Below, piece by piece: positions 9,498 through 17,360 of a stretch of 64,000 bases of DNA. The stretch's first letter is position 1, and each line of letters begins with the position of its first letter. The notes under the pieces were generated by a model. It did no database searches and had not been told where the DNA came from. It worked only from the letters and a program-made list of their open reading frames with translations. Position numbers and translations under genes: made by a program. The DNA is taken from assembly GCF_013131805.1 (NCBI RefSeq), contig NZ_JABJRC010000001.1, positions 1,488,001-1,552,000 of the forward strand, given 5' to 3'. This DNA comes from Kribbella sandramycini. Its GTDB lineage: Bacteria; Actinomycetota; Actinomycetes; Propionibacteriales; Kribbellaceae.

Positions 9498-10930
9498 CGG
9501 ATCGCCGACATGACGTGCTTGATCCGGGTGTAGTCCTCGACGCCGTACAGCGAGAGGTCCTTGCCGTGGCCGGAGTGTTTGAAGCCGCCGTGCGGCATCT
9601 CGGCGACCAGCGGGATATGGGTGTTGAGCCACACGCAGCCGAAGTCGAGAGCGGCCGACATCCGCAGCGCCCGCGAATGGTCGGTGGTGAAGACGCTGGA
9701 GGCGAGGCCGTACTGGACGCCGTTCGCCAGCTCCAGCGCCTCGGCCTCGTCGGCGAAGGGCTGCACGGTGATGACCGGGCCGAACACCTCGTCCTGGATC
9801 ATCTCGTCGTCCTGCCGCAGGCCGGTGACCACGGTCGCGTCGAGGTAGTAGCCGTCGGCAAGCTCTCCGCCGGACCGCGAGCCGCCGAGCGCGATCGCGC
9901 CATGAGCGGGCATTCGGGCCAGGAACCCGCGAACCCGGTCCAGCTGCAGGCTGCTGTTGAGCGGGCCGAACAGCGCATCCTCGTCATCCGGCAGCCCAGG
10001 TCTGGCGTTTTCACTGGCCCAGGAGGTCAAGGCCGCGACGAACGCGTCGTGAGCCGACGCCTCGACGAGGACTCGGCAGGCCGCCGTACAGTCCTGGCCG
10101 GCGTTGAAGAAGCCGCCGACGCCGATCGCCTCGGCCGCGGCGACCAGGTCGGCGTCCGCGAAGACGACCGCCGGAGCCTTGCCGCCGAGCTCCAGATGGG
10201 TGCGCTTGAGGTCTAGCGCGGCCGTCGAGGCGACCTCCGTACCGGCACGAGTCGAGCCGGTGATGCTGACCAGCCCCGGCGTCGGGTGCGCGACCACGGC
10301 CTGACCGGTCGCGCGGTCGCCGCAGACGACGTTGAAGACCCCGGCAGGTAGGACCCCGGCGGCGATCTCGGCCATCAAGACCGTGCTGACCGGAGTCGTC
10401 TCGGCAGGTTTCAGAACGAGCGTGTTGCCGGCGGCAAGAGCTGGGCCGATCTTCCAGACAGCCATCATCATCGGGTAGTTCCAGGGCGTGATCTGGCCGA
10501 CGACGCCGATCGGCTCGCGGCGGATCCACGACGTATGACCGGCCAGGTACTCACCGGCCGACTTGCCCTCCAGCAACCGGGCGGCTCCGGCGAAGAAGCG
10601 CAGCTGGTCGACCATGACCGCGAACTCCTCGTCCCGGGTGAGGCCGAGCGGTTTGCCGGTGTTCTGCGACTCGGCGGCGATCATCTCGTCGGCACGTGCT
10701 TCCAGAGCGTCCGCGAACCGGAGCAGCATCCGTTGCCGGTCGCCCGGTGTCACCCCGGCCCAGCTCTGGACTGCGGCCGCCGCAGCGCCGTACGCCGCGT
10801 CGACGTCCTCCTCGCTCGACAGCGGCGCCGTTCCGAACACCTTGCCGGTGGCCGGATCGATCAACTCGCTGGTCGCACCGCTGAGCGCGTCCCGCGACTC
10901 GCCGCCGATCAGATTCCGCACAGTTCGCAT
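9494..10930 (-). CDS. Gamma-aminobutyraldehyde dehydrogenase-like enzyme
   Basis: NAD(P)-dependent aldehyde dehydrogenase, 478 residues, likely oxidising 4-aminobutanal from putrescine catabolism to GABA. Catalytic Cys281 lies in [13 protein letters not shown], a segment very similar to E. coli PatD (YdcW). The general base Glu247 is in LELGGKAP and Asn151 in TPWNYP. First gene of the importer operon, so import and oxidation of the amine are co-expressed. A betaine-aldehyde dehydrogenase is the alternative reading, but the operon context favours an aminoaldehyde. No transaminase for the preceding step is in the window. The promoter faces the GntR gene across a 118-bp spacer with two inverted repeats. 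Confidence 0.88.
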   Translation of the reverse strand: MRTVRNLIGGESRDALSGATSELIDPATGKVFGTAPLSSEEDVDAAYGAAAAAVQSWAGVTPGDRQRMLLRFADALEARADEMIAAESQNTGKPLGLTRDEEFAVMVDQLRFFAGAARLLEGKSAGEYLAGHTSWIRREPIGVVGQITPWNYPMMMAVWKIGPALAAGNTLVLKPAETTPVSTVLMAEIAAGVLPAGVFNVVCGDRATGQAVVAHPTPGLVSITGSTRAGTEVASTAALDLKRTHLELGGKAPAVVFADADLVAAAEAIGVGGFFNAGQDCTAACRVLVEASAHDAFVAALTSWASENARPGLPDDEDALFGPLNSSLQLDRVRGFLARMPAHGAIALGGSRSGGELADGYYLDATVVTGLRQDDEMIQDEVFGPVITVQPFADEAEALELANGVQYGLASSVFTTDHSRALRMSAALDFGCVWLNTHIPLVAEMPHGGFKHSGHGKDLSLYGVEDYTRIKHVMSAIR

Positions 10931-10945
10931 TGCTCACTCCCAGTG

Positions 10946-10988
10946 CCGCCACGACTCGTGGCGGTTAACATATGAAATCAGATGTTAA
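10946..10988. promoter_or_regulatory. Divergent operator region, two inverted repeats
   Basis: Between the dehydrogenase (minus) and GntR (plus) starts. CCGCCACGA-C-TCGTGGCGG (10946-10964) is a perfect 9-bp palindrome with one central base. Directly after it, TTAACAT (10965-10971) and ATGTTAA (10982-10988) form a 7-bp inverted repeat with a 10-base spacer in locally AT-rich DNA. FadR-type regulators usually bind short palindromes beside their own gene, so these are good operator candidates. Which repeat is the binding site is not resolved. Confidence 0.55.
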
Positions 10989-11048
10989 AGTTCAAGGGAT
11001 CGGGGAGAATAGCCGGAATCTGTTCTTCGGTCGTTAAGGGGTGGCCCA

Positions 11049-11792
11049 GTGGCAGTGCGGTTCTACGGCAGTGGCGCGGCGGCGGTCTTCGCACCGCTGG
11101 AGTCGTTGAGCCGTTCGGAACTGGTGGCCCGCCGGCTCACCGACGCGATCGCGCTCGGCCTGATCCCGGATTCCGAGCAGCTCCCCGGGGAGTCGGATCT
11201 GGCCGGGATCTTCGGCGTCTCCACGACGACGATCCGCGAGGCGCTGTCCGCGCTGCGGCTGCGCGGGCTGATCGACACCCGGCGCGGGCGTGGCGGCGGC
11301 AGCTTCGTCCGTGCTCAGGAAGACATGTCGTCGAGTCTCGTCCGCGCCCGGCTCGAAGAGCTGAGCCTGGCGCAGCTGCGTGACCTCGGTGACCACTACG
11401 GCGCGATCGCCGGGACGGCGGCCCGCCTCGCCGCCGAGCGCGCGACCCCGGACGACGTCCGCCGGCTGGCCGCGGTCTGCGACGCGCTGGAGCACGCCGA
11501 AGGCCCTGGAGCTCGACGGCGCGCGGATGCGCAGTTCCACATCGAGGTCGCGGCGACCGCGCAGTCCACCCGGCTCTACCGGGCCGAGGTGAGCCTGCAG
11601 GCCGAGGTCGGCACGCTGTTGTGGCTGGCCTTCGGCGACGACGACAGCCACCGGCGTACCGTCGCCAGTTGCCGGGAGGTCGTCGCGGCCATCGAACGAA
11701 CGGACGGCGACGCCGCGCGCGCCGCCGCCGAGGAGCGGGTCGCGGACTCGACGGCCCGGCTGATCGACCTCAGACTGGCTTTGGAGGACTGA
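11049..11792 (+). CDS. FadR-type GntR transcriptional regulator
   Basis: DNA-binding regulator, 247 residues from GTG 11049. The winged-helix domain (~25-90: LVARRLTDAIALGLIPDSEQ, then GVSTTTIREALSALRLRGLI) is followed by an all-helical FCD effector domain (LGDHYGAIAGTAARLAAERA..., ADAQFHIEVAATAQ...). The FCD metal/ligand residues appear as D-x-x-F-H in ADAQFHIEVA. It is divergent from the polyamine-type operon and probably controls it and itself. AAGGGG lies 5' of the start. Its stop is one base from the ATG of the Cache-domain gene. Confidence 0.93.
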   Translation: MAVRFYGSGAAAVFAPLESLSRSELVARRLTDAIALGLIPDSEQLPGESDLAGIFGVSTTTIREALSALRLRGLIDTRRGRGGGSFVRAQEDMSSSLVRARLEELSLAQLRDLGDHYGAIAGTAARLAAERATPDDVRRLAAVCDALEHAEGPGARRRADAQFHIEVAATAQSTRLYRAEVSLQAEVGTLLWLAFGDDDSHRRTVASCREVVAAIERTDGDAARAAAEERVADSTARLIDLRLALED

Positions 11793-11793
11793 G

Positions 11794-12480
11794 ATGAGCA
11801 CTCACGTTGCGCAGGACACCGCCGCCGTCATCGAGCTCGTCGGCGCTCTGGCGGGCGAGGCGTTCGGCCTGGCCGACCGGATCGCCGCCGCGGCCGCCAC
11901 CACCTTCACCAGACAGCAGACCGCCCGTCGCGGTGATCTCAAAAGTATCGCCGCGCTCGTCCGCCCGGCGATCGACGCCGCCGGCAGCCCCATCCAGGGC
12001 GCCGGTTTCGTCGCCGCCGTCGACGCGCTCGCCGACTCCCGCTGGTGGCTCGAGTGGTTCATGCGCAACAACGGCAAGGCCGAGCGCCTGCTCGTCGACA
12101 CCGACCCGCGCGGCGACAACTTCTACGACTACGAGTCGCTGCCCTGGTACGACGTCCCGCGCACGACCGGCCGGCAGCACATCACCGGCCCGTACGTCGA
12201 CTACCTCTGCACCGAGGACTACACGCTCACCTTCACCGTCCCGGTGGTTGTCGGCAGCACCTTCGTCGGCGTCGCGGGCGCCGACGTCCGCGTCTTCACG
12301 TTCGAGAAGGCCGTCCTGCCTTGTCTCCGCGCGACGCATCGCACGGTTGCCGTCGTCAACGACCAGGGCCGCGTCGTGCTCAGCAACAGCGCCCGGCATG
12401 TCAGCGGCACCCTCCTCAGGACCACCGCTCCCCCGCAGCCCATCGGCGATCTCCCGTTGAGCCTGGTCGAGCTCACCTGA
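11794..12480 (+). CDS. Soluble Cache-domain protein
   Basis: 228 residues, starting one base after the GntR stop (TGAGATG). The central part (WFMRNNGKAERLLVDTDPRGDNFYDYESLPWYDVPRTTG, ~85-125) followed by ITGPYVDYLCTEDYTLTFTVPVV and FVGVAGADVRV matches the ligand-binding PDC/Cache fold normally found on the extracellular side of receptors. There is no signal peptide and no membrane segment, so a cytosolic ligand-sensing or binding role is inferred. Co-transcription with a FadR-type regulator beside an amine importer suggests it senses the same class of compound. It has no output domain (kinase, GGDEF, methyl-accepting). Confidence 0.8.
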   Translation: MSTHVAQDTAAVIELVGALAGEAFGLADRIAAAAATTFTRQQTARRGDLKSIAALVRPAIDAAGSPIQGAGFVAAVDALADSRWWLEWFMRNNGKAERLLVDTDPRGDNFYDYESLPWYDVPRTTGRQHITGPYVDYLCTEDYTLTFTVPVVVGSTFVGVAGADVRVFTFEKAVLPCLRATHRTVAVVNDQGRVVLSNSARHVSGTLLRTTAPPQPIGDLPLSLVELT

Positions 12481-12483
12481 CGA

Positions 12484-13707
12484 TCAGGCCGGGAGGAAGG
12501 TGTCCAGGTAGTCGTTGCGGAACTTGCCGTCGGGGTCGCGGCGGGCGGCCAGCGCGATGAAGTCGGGGACTTTCGGGTAGCGCTCGGCGAGGGTGACGGC
12601 GTCCGCGGCGAAGACCTTGCCCCAGTGCGGGCGGGCGTCGAGCGGGGCCAGCGCCTCCTCCAGCGCGACGAGGACCGGGCGGACGGCGGCTTCGTTCTGG
12701 ATCCAGGTGAAGTGCAGGGCCACCGTGTCGCGGCCCTGGCTGGGGCTGAGCCAGAGGTCGTCGGCGGCGATCGTACGCACCTCGGAGACCTGGATGATTT
12801 CGGCGAACTGGTTGCCCAGGGCACGGAGTACGTCGACCGCCTCGGCGGCGCGAGCGCGCGGGACGAAGTACTCGGACTGGAGTTCGTCGCCGTTGCTCGG
12901 GGTGAACTCGAGGCGGAAGTGCGGGAGGCGTTCGTTCCAGGGCCCGGCGACGCCGCCCTGCTGGGTCGCGTGGTCGGCCGGCATCGCCTTGATCGGATGC
13001 CGGGGGCCGTCGGCAACTTTCGCGCCGAGCCAGCCGGCCGGGAAGTCCGGGGACTTCTGCTTGCGCCAGACCATCACCTCGGGGTCGGCCCAATCGGTGA
13101 AGGCGCTGACGCTGTAGGCGCTGCTCATGATCGCGTCGAAGTCGGTGGCCAGGCGCTCGACCGGAAGCCCGTCGTACACGACCTGACTGAGCTCGTACGC
13201 CGGTTGCACGTCCAGGGTCAGGCTGACCGTGACGCCGAGCGCGCCGAGGGAGATGATCGAGCCGTTGAAGTCGGGGTCGTCGCGGGTCAGGGTGACCAGG
13301 TCGCCGGCGGCGTTGACGAAGGTGATCGCGTTGACGGCATCCGCGAGTGGGCCGTTGGCGTCGCCGGAACCGTGGGTTCCGGTGGAACAGGCGCCGGCTA
13401 CCGAGATGTGCGGGAGTGAGCCGAGGTTGTGCAGGGCAAGGCCCTGTGCCTGCAGGGCGGCGGTGATCTCGCCGTACCGCAGGCCGGCCGAGACGGTGAC
13501 GCCGTTCGGGCCGATGTCGATCACGCGCGGCAGGTCGGCCACCGTGAGCAGAGTGCCGGTGGTGTCGGCGATCCGGTTGAACGAATGGCCGGTGCCGAGG
13601 ACGCGCACCTTCGCCGAGCGGGCGACCAGCTCTTGAAGCTCAGCCACGGATCGTGGTCGTTCGAGCACACTGGAGAACTCCACGTTTCCGGCCCAGTTCG
13701 CAACCAC
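12484..13707 (-). CDS. Alditol oxidase (AldO/xylitol oxidase-like)
   Basis: FAD-dependent oxidase of the vanillyl-alcohol-oxidase fold that oxidises the terminal hydroxyl of sugar alcohols, releasing H2O2. 407 residues from GTG 13707. The N-terminus VVANWAGNVEFSS and the flavinylation motif GTGHSFNRIAD (His41) match Streptomyces coelicolor AldO closely, as do SLPHISVAGACSTGTHGSG, WNERLPHFRLEFTPS and ARPHWGKVF. AAGGGA lies upstream of this GTG. A GTG at 13749 would add 14 residues. Convergent with the Cache gene (3 bp apart) and divergent from a secreted-protein gene. Confidence 0.92.
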   Translation of the reverse strand: MVANWAGNVEFSSVLERPRSVAELQELVARSAKVRVLGTGHSFNRIADTTGTLLTVADLPRVIDIGPNGVTVSAGLRYGEITAALQAQGLALHNLGSLPHISVAGACSTGTHGSGDANGPLADAVNAITFVNAAGDLVTLTRDDPDFNGSIISLGALGVTVSLTLDVQPAYELSQVVYDGLPVERLATDFDAIMSSAYSVSAFTDWADPEVMVWRKQKSPDFPAGWLGAKVADGPRHPIKAMPADHATQQGGVAGPWNERLPHFRLEFTPSNGDELQSEYFVPRARAAEAVDVLRALGNQFAEIIQVSEVRTIAADDLWLSPSQGRDTVALHFTWIQNEAAVRPVLVALEEALAPLDARPHWGKVFAADAVTLAERYPKVPDFIALAARRDPDGKFRNDYLDTFLPA

Positions 13708-13720
13708 GGCGGATCCCTTC

Positions 13721-13767
13721 GTCGCACCAACCTGCTGCGACTCTTTCACACCGCAGCACGTTAGGGT
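13721..13767 (+). promoter_or_regulatory. Divergent promoter with inverted repeat and leaderless-type -10
   Basis: GTCGCA (13721-13726) and TGCGAC (13736-13741) form a 6-bp inverted repeat between the aldO-like and secreted-protein starts. TAGGGT (13762-13767) fits the actinobacterial TANNNT -10 hexamer and ends six bases before the ATG at 13774. That is the spacing expected for a leaderless transcript starting at the initiation codon. Confidence 0.45.
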
Positions 13768-13773
13768 CGAGCA

Positions 13774-14742
13774 ATGCGATTCACGATGACCCGCCCCCGG
13801 CTCGCCCTCACTCTCGGATTGGCCGGCGCGCTCGCCGCCGGCGGAGCGATCACCGTCGCCGTGAAGGGACCGGCCCGGTCGGCCGACGCCGCGATCAGTT
13901 GTGACACCAAGGCCGGCGGCGCGCACTTCTACGACGGGCCGTCGGCGTCCAAGAAGTACGACAGCCGCTTCAGCAACAGCGCGGCGCTGCCCAAGCTGGG
14001 CACACACGTCCCGCAGGGGATCGGCACCTGGTGGAACTGGTCCGGCTCGAAGAACCTGCTGCTGGTCACGATGTACCACAAGGGCCAGAACTCGCTGATC
14101 GTCGGGATCGACCCGGCCACCAACAAGGTCGTCGGCGATGTCGCGATCGCCGAGACGCACGGCGGCGGGATCACCACGTCGAAGGGCTGGGCTTTCGTCC
14201 AGGGCAGCACCAACGGCATCCGCAAGTACAAGCTGTCCACGCTCGCGGCCGCGATGAAGAAGTCCGGGACGCCGTACGTCAAGGCGGTCGGCTCGGAGCG
14301 CAAGGTGTACGGCGCGTCGTTCCTGACCAGCTACGGCGACTCGCTCTGGTCGGGCAAGTTCAACGACAAGGGCCGCGACAAGATGTACGAGTACAAGATC
14401 GCCGCCAACGGGAACCTGACCACGGTGAACCGGGCCTGGGAGATCCCCACCAAGACCCAGGGGCTGCTGGTCACGAAGACGCACTTCGTCTACAGCACGT
14501 CGTACGGGCGCGACAAACTCAGCAACCTGTACGTCGTCCGCCGCGGCCAGACCGATCTGGACAAGGCGAAGCTGTCATGTTTCCGGGCCCCGAGTATGTC
14601 CGAGGGGATCACCGAGTTCGGCGGCCGCGCGTACCTGGTGTTCGAGTCCGGCTCGTACCCGTACCGGTCGGATCCGAGGACCAAGAACGTGATCACCCGG
14701 CTGCACAAAGCGACGATTTCGTCACTGACCAGCCTGGCGTGA
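13774..14742 (+). CDS. Secreted protein of unknown function, possible beta-propeller
   Basis: 322 residues. An N-terminal Sec-type signal (MTRPRLALTLGLAGALAAGGAITVAV, cleavage probably near the Ala-rich SADA) precedes a ~285-residue mature domain. The mature part has repeated segments such as SLIVGIDPATNKVVGDVAI, GWAFVQGSTNGIRKYKL and DSLWSGKFNDKGRDKMYEYKI, the pattern expected of a beta-propeller-like fold. I do not recognise a specific family. Only two Cys remain after the signal. A TANNNT -10 six bases upstream suggests leaderless translation. A strong hairpin follows the stop. Confidence 0.85.
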   Translation: MRFTMTRPRLALTLGLAGALAAGGAITVAVKGPARSADAAISCDTKAGGAHFYDGPSASKKYDSRFSNSAALPKLGTHVPQGIGTWWNWSGSKNLLLVTMYHKGQNSLIVGIDPATNKVVGDVAIAETHGGGITTSKGWAFVQGSTNGIRKYKLSTLAAAMKKSGTPYVKAVGSERKVYGASFLTSYGDSLWSGKFNDKGRDKMYEYKIAANGNLTTVNRAWEIPTKTQGLLVTKTHFVYSTSYGRDKLSNLYVVRRGQTDLDKAKLSCFRAPSMSEGITEFGGRAYLVFESGSYPYRSDPRTKNVITRLHKATISSLTSLA

Positions 14743-14746
14743 CCTG

Positions 14747-14781
14747 ATCGGGCGCCATCCGGTGGTTGGATGGCGCCCGAT
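14747..14781 (+). terminator. Perfect 14-bp hairpin overlapping the next start codon
   Basis: ATCGGGCGCCATCC (14747-14760) and GGATGGCGCCCGAT (14768-14781) are exact reverse complements with a 7-base loop. The stem begins four bases after the secreted-protein stop, as a terminator would. There is no U-tract, and its 3' arm contains the first two bases of the putative ATG (14780) of the ydcF-like gene. It would therefore both end the upstream transcript and hide the next start. Confidence 0.7.
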
Positions 14782-15811
14782 GAACCTCAGTGACACGCTC
14801 AGCCGCTATCCGTTCCTGATCCCGTTCGCGATCGCGGGGTTCTGGTTCCTGATCTTCCTGATCAGCTTCCTCTACGACCGGCGGCTGTTCCGCAACAGCA
14901 TCTTCCTGGTGCTGACGCTGATGTTCGCCGGGCTCGGCGGCATCTTCGCGATCGCTACCGTCAGCCGCACGCTGGCCGAGGTGCTCGCGGTCGGCATCCT
15001 GGTGCTGATCCCGATCTCGATCGGGGTGCTGGCGATCTTCCTGGTCGTCAACGGGGTGACGATGATCCGGCGCGAGGGCCGGCGGCCGAAGAACCTGCTG
15101 TCGCTCGCGGCCGGGGTCGGCATCTTCGGGCTGGTGATCTTCGGCGCGGTCTCGCAGGCGCTCGACTGGCGGCCGCTGACCGCGTTGATGACCGCGATCA
15201 CCGGCGTGCTGACGTACGTCTCGTTCCTGTTCGGCTGTTTCCTGATCTACGCGTTCGTCTACAGCCGGGTCCGCTCGTCGCGGAAGATCGACTTCGTGAT
15301 CGTGCTCGGCTCGGGGTTGCGCGGGTCGCGGGTGCCGCCGCTGCTGGCCAGCCGGCTGGACCGCGGCAAGTTCGTCCGGGACCGCGCCGTCCGCAAGGGC
15401 CGCGATCCGATCATCATCGCGTCCGGTGGGCAGGGACCGGGTGAGGATGTCGCCGAGGCGCACGCGATGGCGGCGTACCTGATCGAGCGCGGGGTGCCCG
15501 AGGATCGGGTGCTTCGCGAGGACCGGTCGACCACGACGACCGAGAACCTGCTGTTCAGCCGCGAGTTGATGGTCGCGCTGAAGCCGAAGTACCGGTGCCT
15601 GATCGTGACGAACAACTTCCACGCGTTCCGGGCCGCGCTGACCGCGCGCAAGACCAAGGTGAACGGGCAGGTGGTCGGCTCGCCGACCGCGCGCTACTTC
15701 TGGCCGACGGCGACGATCCGGGAGTTCGTCGCGATCCTGTTCAGCCACAAGTGGATCAACGGGATCATCATCGGCCTGCTGTTCGTGACGCCGTTCCTGC
15801 AGTTCCTCTAA
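14780..15811 (+). CDS. YdcF family membrane protein (DUF218)
   Basis: 343 residues from ATG 14780 (a GTG at 14762 is possible). The N-terminal half is membrane-embedded: hydrophobic spans such as YPFLIPFAIAGFWFLIFLIS, IFLVLTLMFAGLGGIFAI and VLVLIPISIGVLAIFLVV, then two more. The C-terminal half is the DUF218 domain: DFVIVLGSGLRGSRVPPLL, IIIASGGQGPGEDVAEAHAMAAYLIERGVPEDRVLREDRSTTT and CLIVTNNFHAFRAA. DUF218 proteins such as SanA and YdcF are linked to envelope integrity, but the reaction is unknown. The start lies inside the strong hairpin described above. The stop overlaps that of the convergent TauE/SafE gene. Confidence 0.9.
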   Translation: MNLSDTLSRYPFLIPFAIAGFWFLIFLISFLYDRRLFRNSIFLVLTLMFAGLGGIFAIATVSRTLAEVLAVGILVLIPISIGVLAIFLVVNGVTMIRREGRRPKNLLSLAAGVGIFGLVIFGAVSQALDWRPLTALMTAITGVLTYVSFLFGCFLIYAFVYSRVRSSRKIDFVIVLGSGLRGSRVPPLLASRLDRGKFVRDRAVRKGRDPIIIASGGQGPGEDVAEAHAMAAYLIERGVPEDRVLREDRSTTTTENLLFSRELMVALKPKYRCLIVTNNFHAFRAALTARKTKVNGQVVGSPTARYFWPTATIREFVAILFSHKWINGIIIGLLFVTPFLQFL

Positions 15812-16572
15812 CGCAGCATCAGGACGGCGGCGACGACACCGGCGATCACGATCAGCGTCCGCAGCAGCCCGCCCGGGATGCGGCGGCCGATGTGGGCGCC
15901 GACGTACCCGCCGACGATCGAACCGGCGGCCAGCAGCGCGGCCGCGGTCCAGTCGATCTCGGCGATCAGCACGAAGATCGCGCCCGCGACGACGTTGGCG
16001 GCCAGCAGCGACAGGGTTTTGAGACCGTTCACGACGCGTAGCTCGAGATCCAGGCCGAGGCCGAGCACGGCCATCATCATGACCCCGGCGCCCGCGCCGA
16101 AGTAGCCGCCGTACACCCCGGTCAGCGCGGTGAAGAAGTAGGTGGCCGGGGACATCGACGTCCGCAGCTCGTGCGGATGGTCGCTGCGCGCCCGCAACCA
16201 CCGCGAGATCCGCGGCTGCGCGCCCACGATCAGGCAGGTGAACAAGATGAGCCACGGCGCCGCCGCCGCAAACACTCCCGGCGGCAACGCCAGCAACAGC
16301 ACGACACCCCCGATCGACCCCACCGCACACAACACAACCACCGCGATCGTGATCGGCCGCGGCACCTCGCGAATCTCCCGGCGGTACCCCACCACCCCCG
16401 ACATCGACCCCGGCAACAACCCGATCGTGTTCGAAACATTCGCCACCACCGGCGGAATCCCCAACGCGATCAACACCGGAAAACTCAGCAACGACGCAAC
16501 CCCCACCGTCGAAGTAAGCACCCCAGCACCGAGCCCAGCCGCGATCACCGCCAGATGTTCGGCGCCGGTCAC
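15808..16572 (-). CDS. TauE/SafE family anion permease
   Basis: 254 residues, about eight predicted spans with the internal duplication typical of the family (N-terminal GLGAGVLTSTVGVASLLSFPVL; second half GVYGGYFGAGAGVMMMAVLG). Members export sulfite, sulfoacetate or other organosulfur anions. Substrate here is not determined. ATG at 16572 overlaps the stop of the FadR-type regulator upstream (ATGA), so regulator and permease are one transcript, divergent from the MatC-like carrier. Confidence 0.9.
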   Translation of the reverse strand: MTGAEHLAVIAAGLGAGVLTSTVGVASLLSFPVLIALGIPPVVANVSNTIGLLPGSMSGVVGYRREIREVPRPITIAVVVLCAVGSIGGVVLLLALPPGVFAAAAPWLILFTCLIVGAQPRISRWLRARSDHPHELRTSMSPATYFFTALTGVYGGYFGAGAGVMMMAVLGLGLDLELRVVNGLKTLSLLAANVVAGAIFVLIAEIDWTAAALLAAGSIVGGYVGAHIGRRIPGGLLRTLIVIAGVVAAVLMLR

Positions 16573-17273
16573 GGTTGCTGCTCGCGGAGGAGGGCTACGT
16601 CGGAGACGAGGAGGACGTGGTCGTGCATGGCGGCGGCTGCGGCGGTGGGGTTGCGGGCGGCGATGGCTTCGGCGATCTTGCGGTGGCCGGCCAGGGACTC
16701 TTTGGGGCGGCCGGGTTGGGAGAGGGATTCGAGGCGAGTCTCGCGGATGAGGTCGTGGATGGTGCCCATCATCTGGGCGAGGAGGGAGGAGCGGGCGGCT
16801 TCGGTGATCGCGCCGTGGAAGCGTTCGTCGGCTTCGACGCCGCGGCCGCCGGCGGCGATATCGGCTTCCATCTCGGCCAGCGCCGCCTGGATGGCGGCCA
16901 GGTCGGCGTCGGTCCGCCGGGCCGCGGCGAGGGCGGCCAGTTTCGTTTCGAGGGCGTCGCGGGCCTCGATCACCTCGGGGAGGCGATCGGCGTGCGCGCG
17001 GATGGCGTCGATGACCGGGCCGGTGCGGGCGCGTTCGGTGAGCACCGTCCCGTCGCCGTGCCGGACGACGACGGCGCCGATCACCTCCAGCGCGACCAGC
17101 GCCTGGCTCAGCGTCGCCCGGCTCACCCCGAGCCGCTGCGCGAGCTCACGCTCGGGCGGCAGCCGGTCCCCGGGCCGCAACCCGTTCTCACTGATCCACG
17201 TGCTGATCTGATCGGCCACCTGCTCGTACAGGCGGGATCGCGGCACCGGACGGGGAGGTGGCAGCAAATCCAT
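16569..17273 (-). CDS. FadR-type GntR transcriptional regulator
   Basis: 234 residues. The winged helix at ~15-80 (LYEQVADQISTWISENGLRPGDRLPPERELAQRLGVSRATL...) is followed by a helical FCD domain with DERFHGAITEAA and HRKIAEAIAARNP as the likely metal/effector residues. It starts 88 bp from the divergent matC-like start, and the spacer has a TGGC-TAG-GCCA palindrome. It probably controls both the TauE/SafE gene, with which it overlaps, and the divergent matC-carboxyltransferase pair. Confidence 0.93.
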   Translation of the reverse strand: MDLLPPPRPVPRSRLYEQVADQISTWISENGLRPGDRLPPERELAQRLGVSRATLSQALVALEVIGAVVVRHGDGTVLTERARTGPVIDAIRAHADRLPEVIEARDALETKLAALAAARRTDADLAAIQAALAEMEADIAAGGRGVEADERFHGAITEAARSSLLAQMMGTIHDLIRETRLESLSQPGRPKESLAGHRKIAEAIAARNPTAAAAAMHDHVLLVSDVALLREQQP

Positions 17274-17285
17274 ACCCCAAGCTTA

Positions 17286-17321
17286 TTGACAAGATGGCTC
17301 ACTGGACTATTGGCTAGGCCA
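17286..17321. promoter_or_regulatory. Candidate promoter and GntR operator
   Basis: AT-rich spacer between divergent genes. TTGACA (17286-17291) followed 16 bases later by TATTGG (17308-17313) is a plausible plus-strand -35/-10 pair. TGGC-TAG-GCCA (17311-17321) is a perfect short palindrome overlapping the -10, where a repressor would block initiation. A second TTGACA lies at 17335-17340 and is too close to the start to serve as a -35 for this gene. Confidence 0.4.
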
Positions 17322-17360
17322 CTGAACCATAACATTGACACTGTGATCCTGGGGGGCACC

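Noticed and set aside
12484..14484. Extension of the alditol oxidase frame to 666 residues
   Set aside because: The added N-terminal ~245 residues are antisense to the secreted-protein gene and show no homology; AldO proteins start at the VVANWAG segment.
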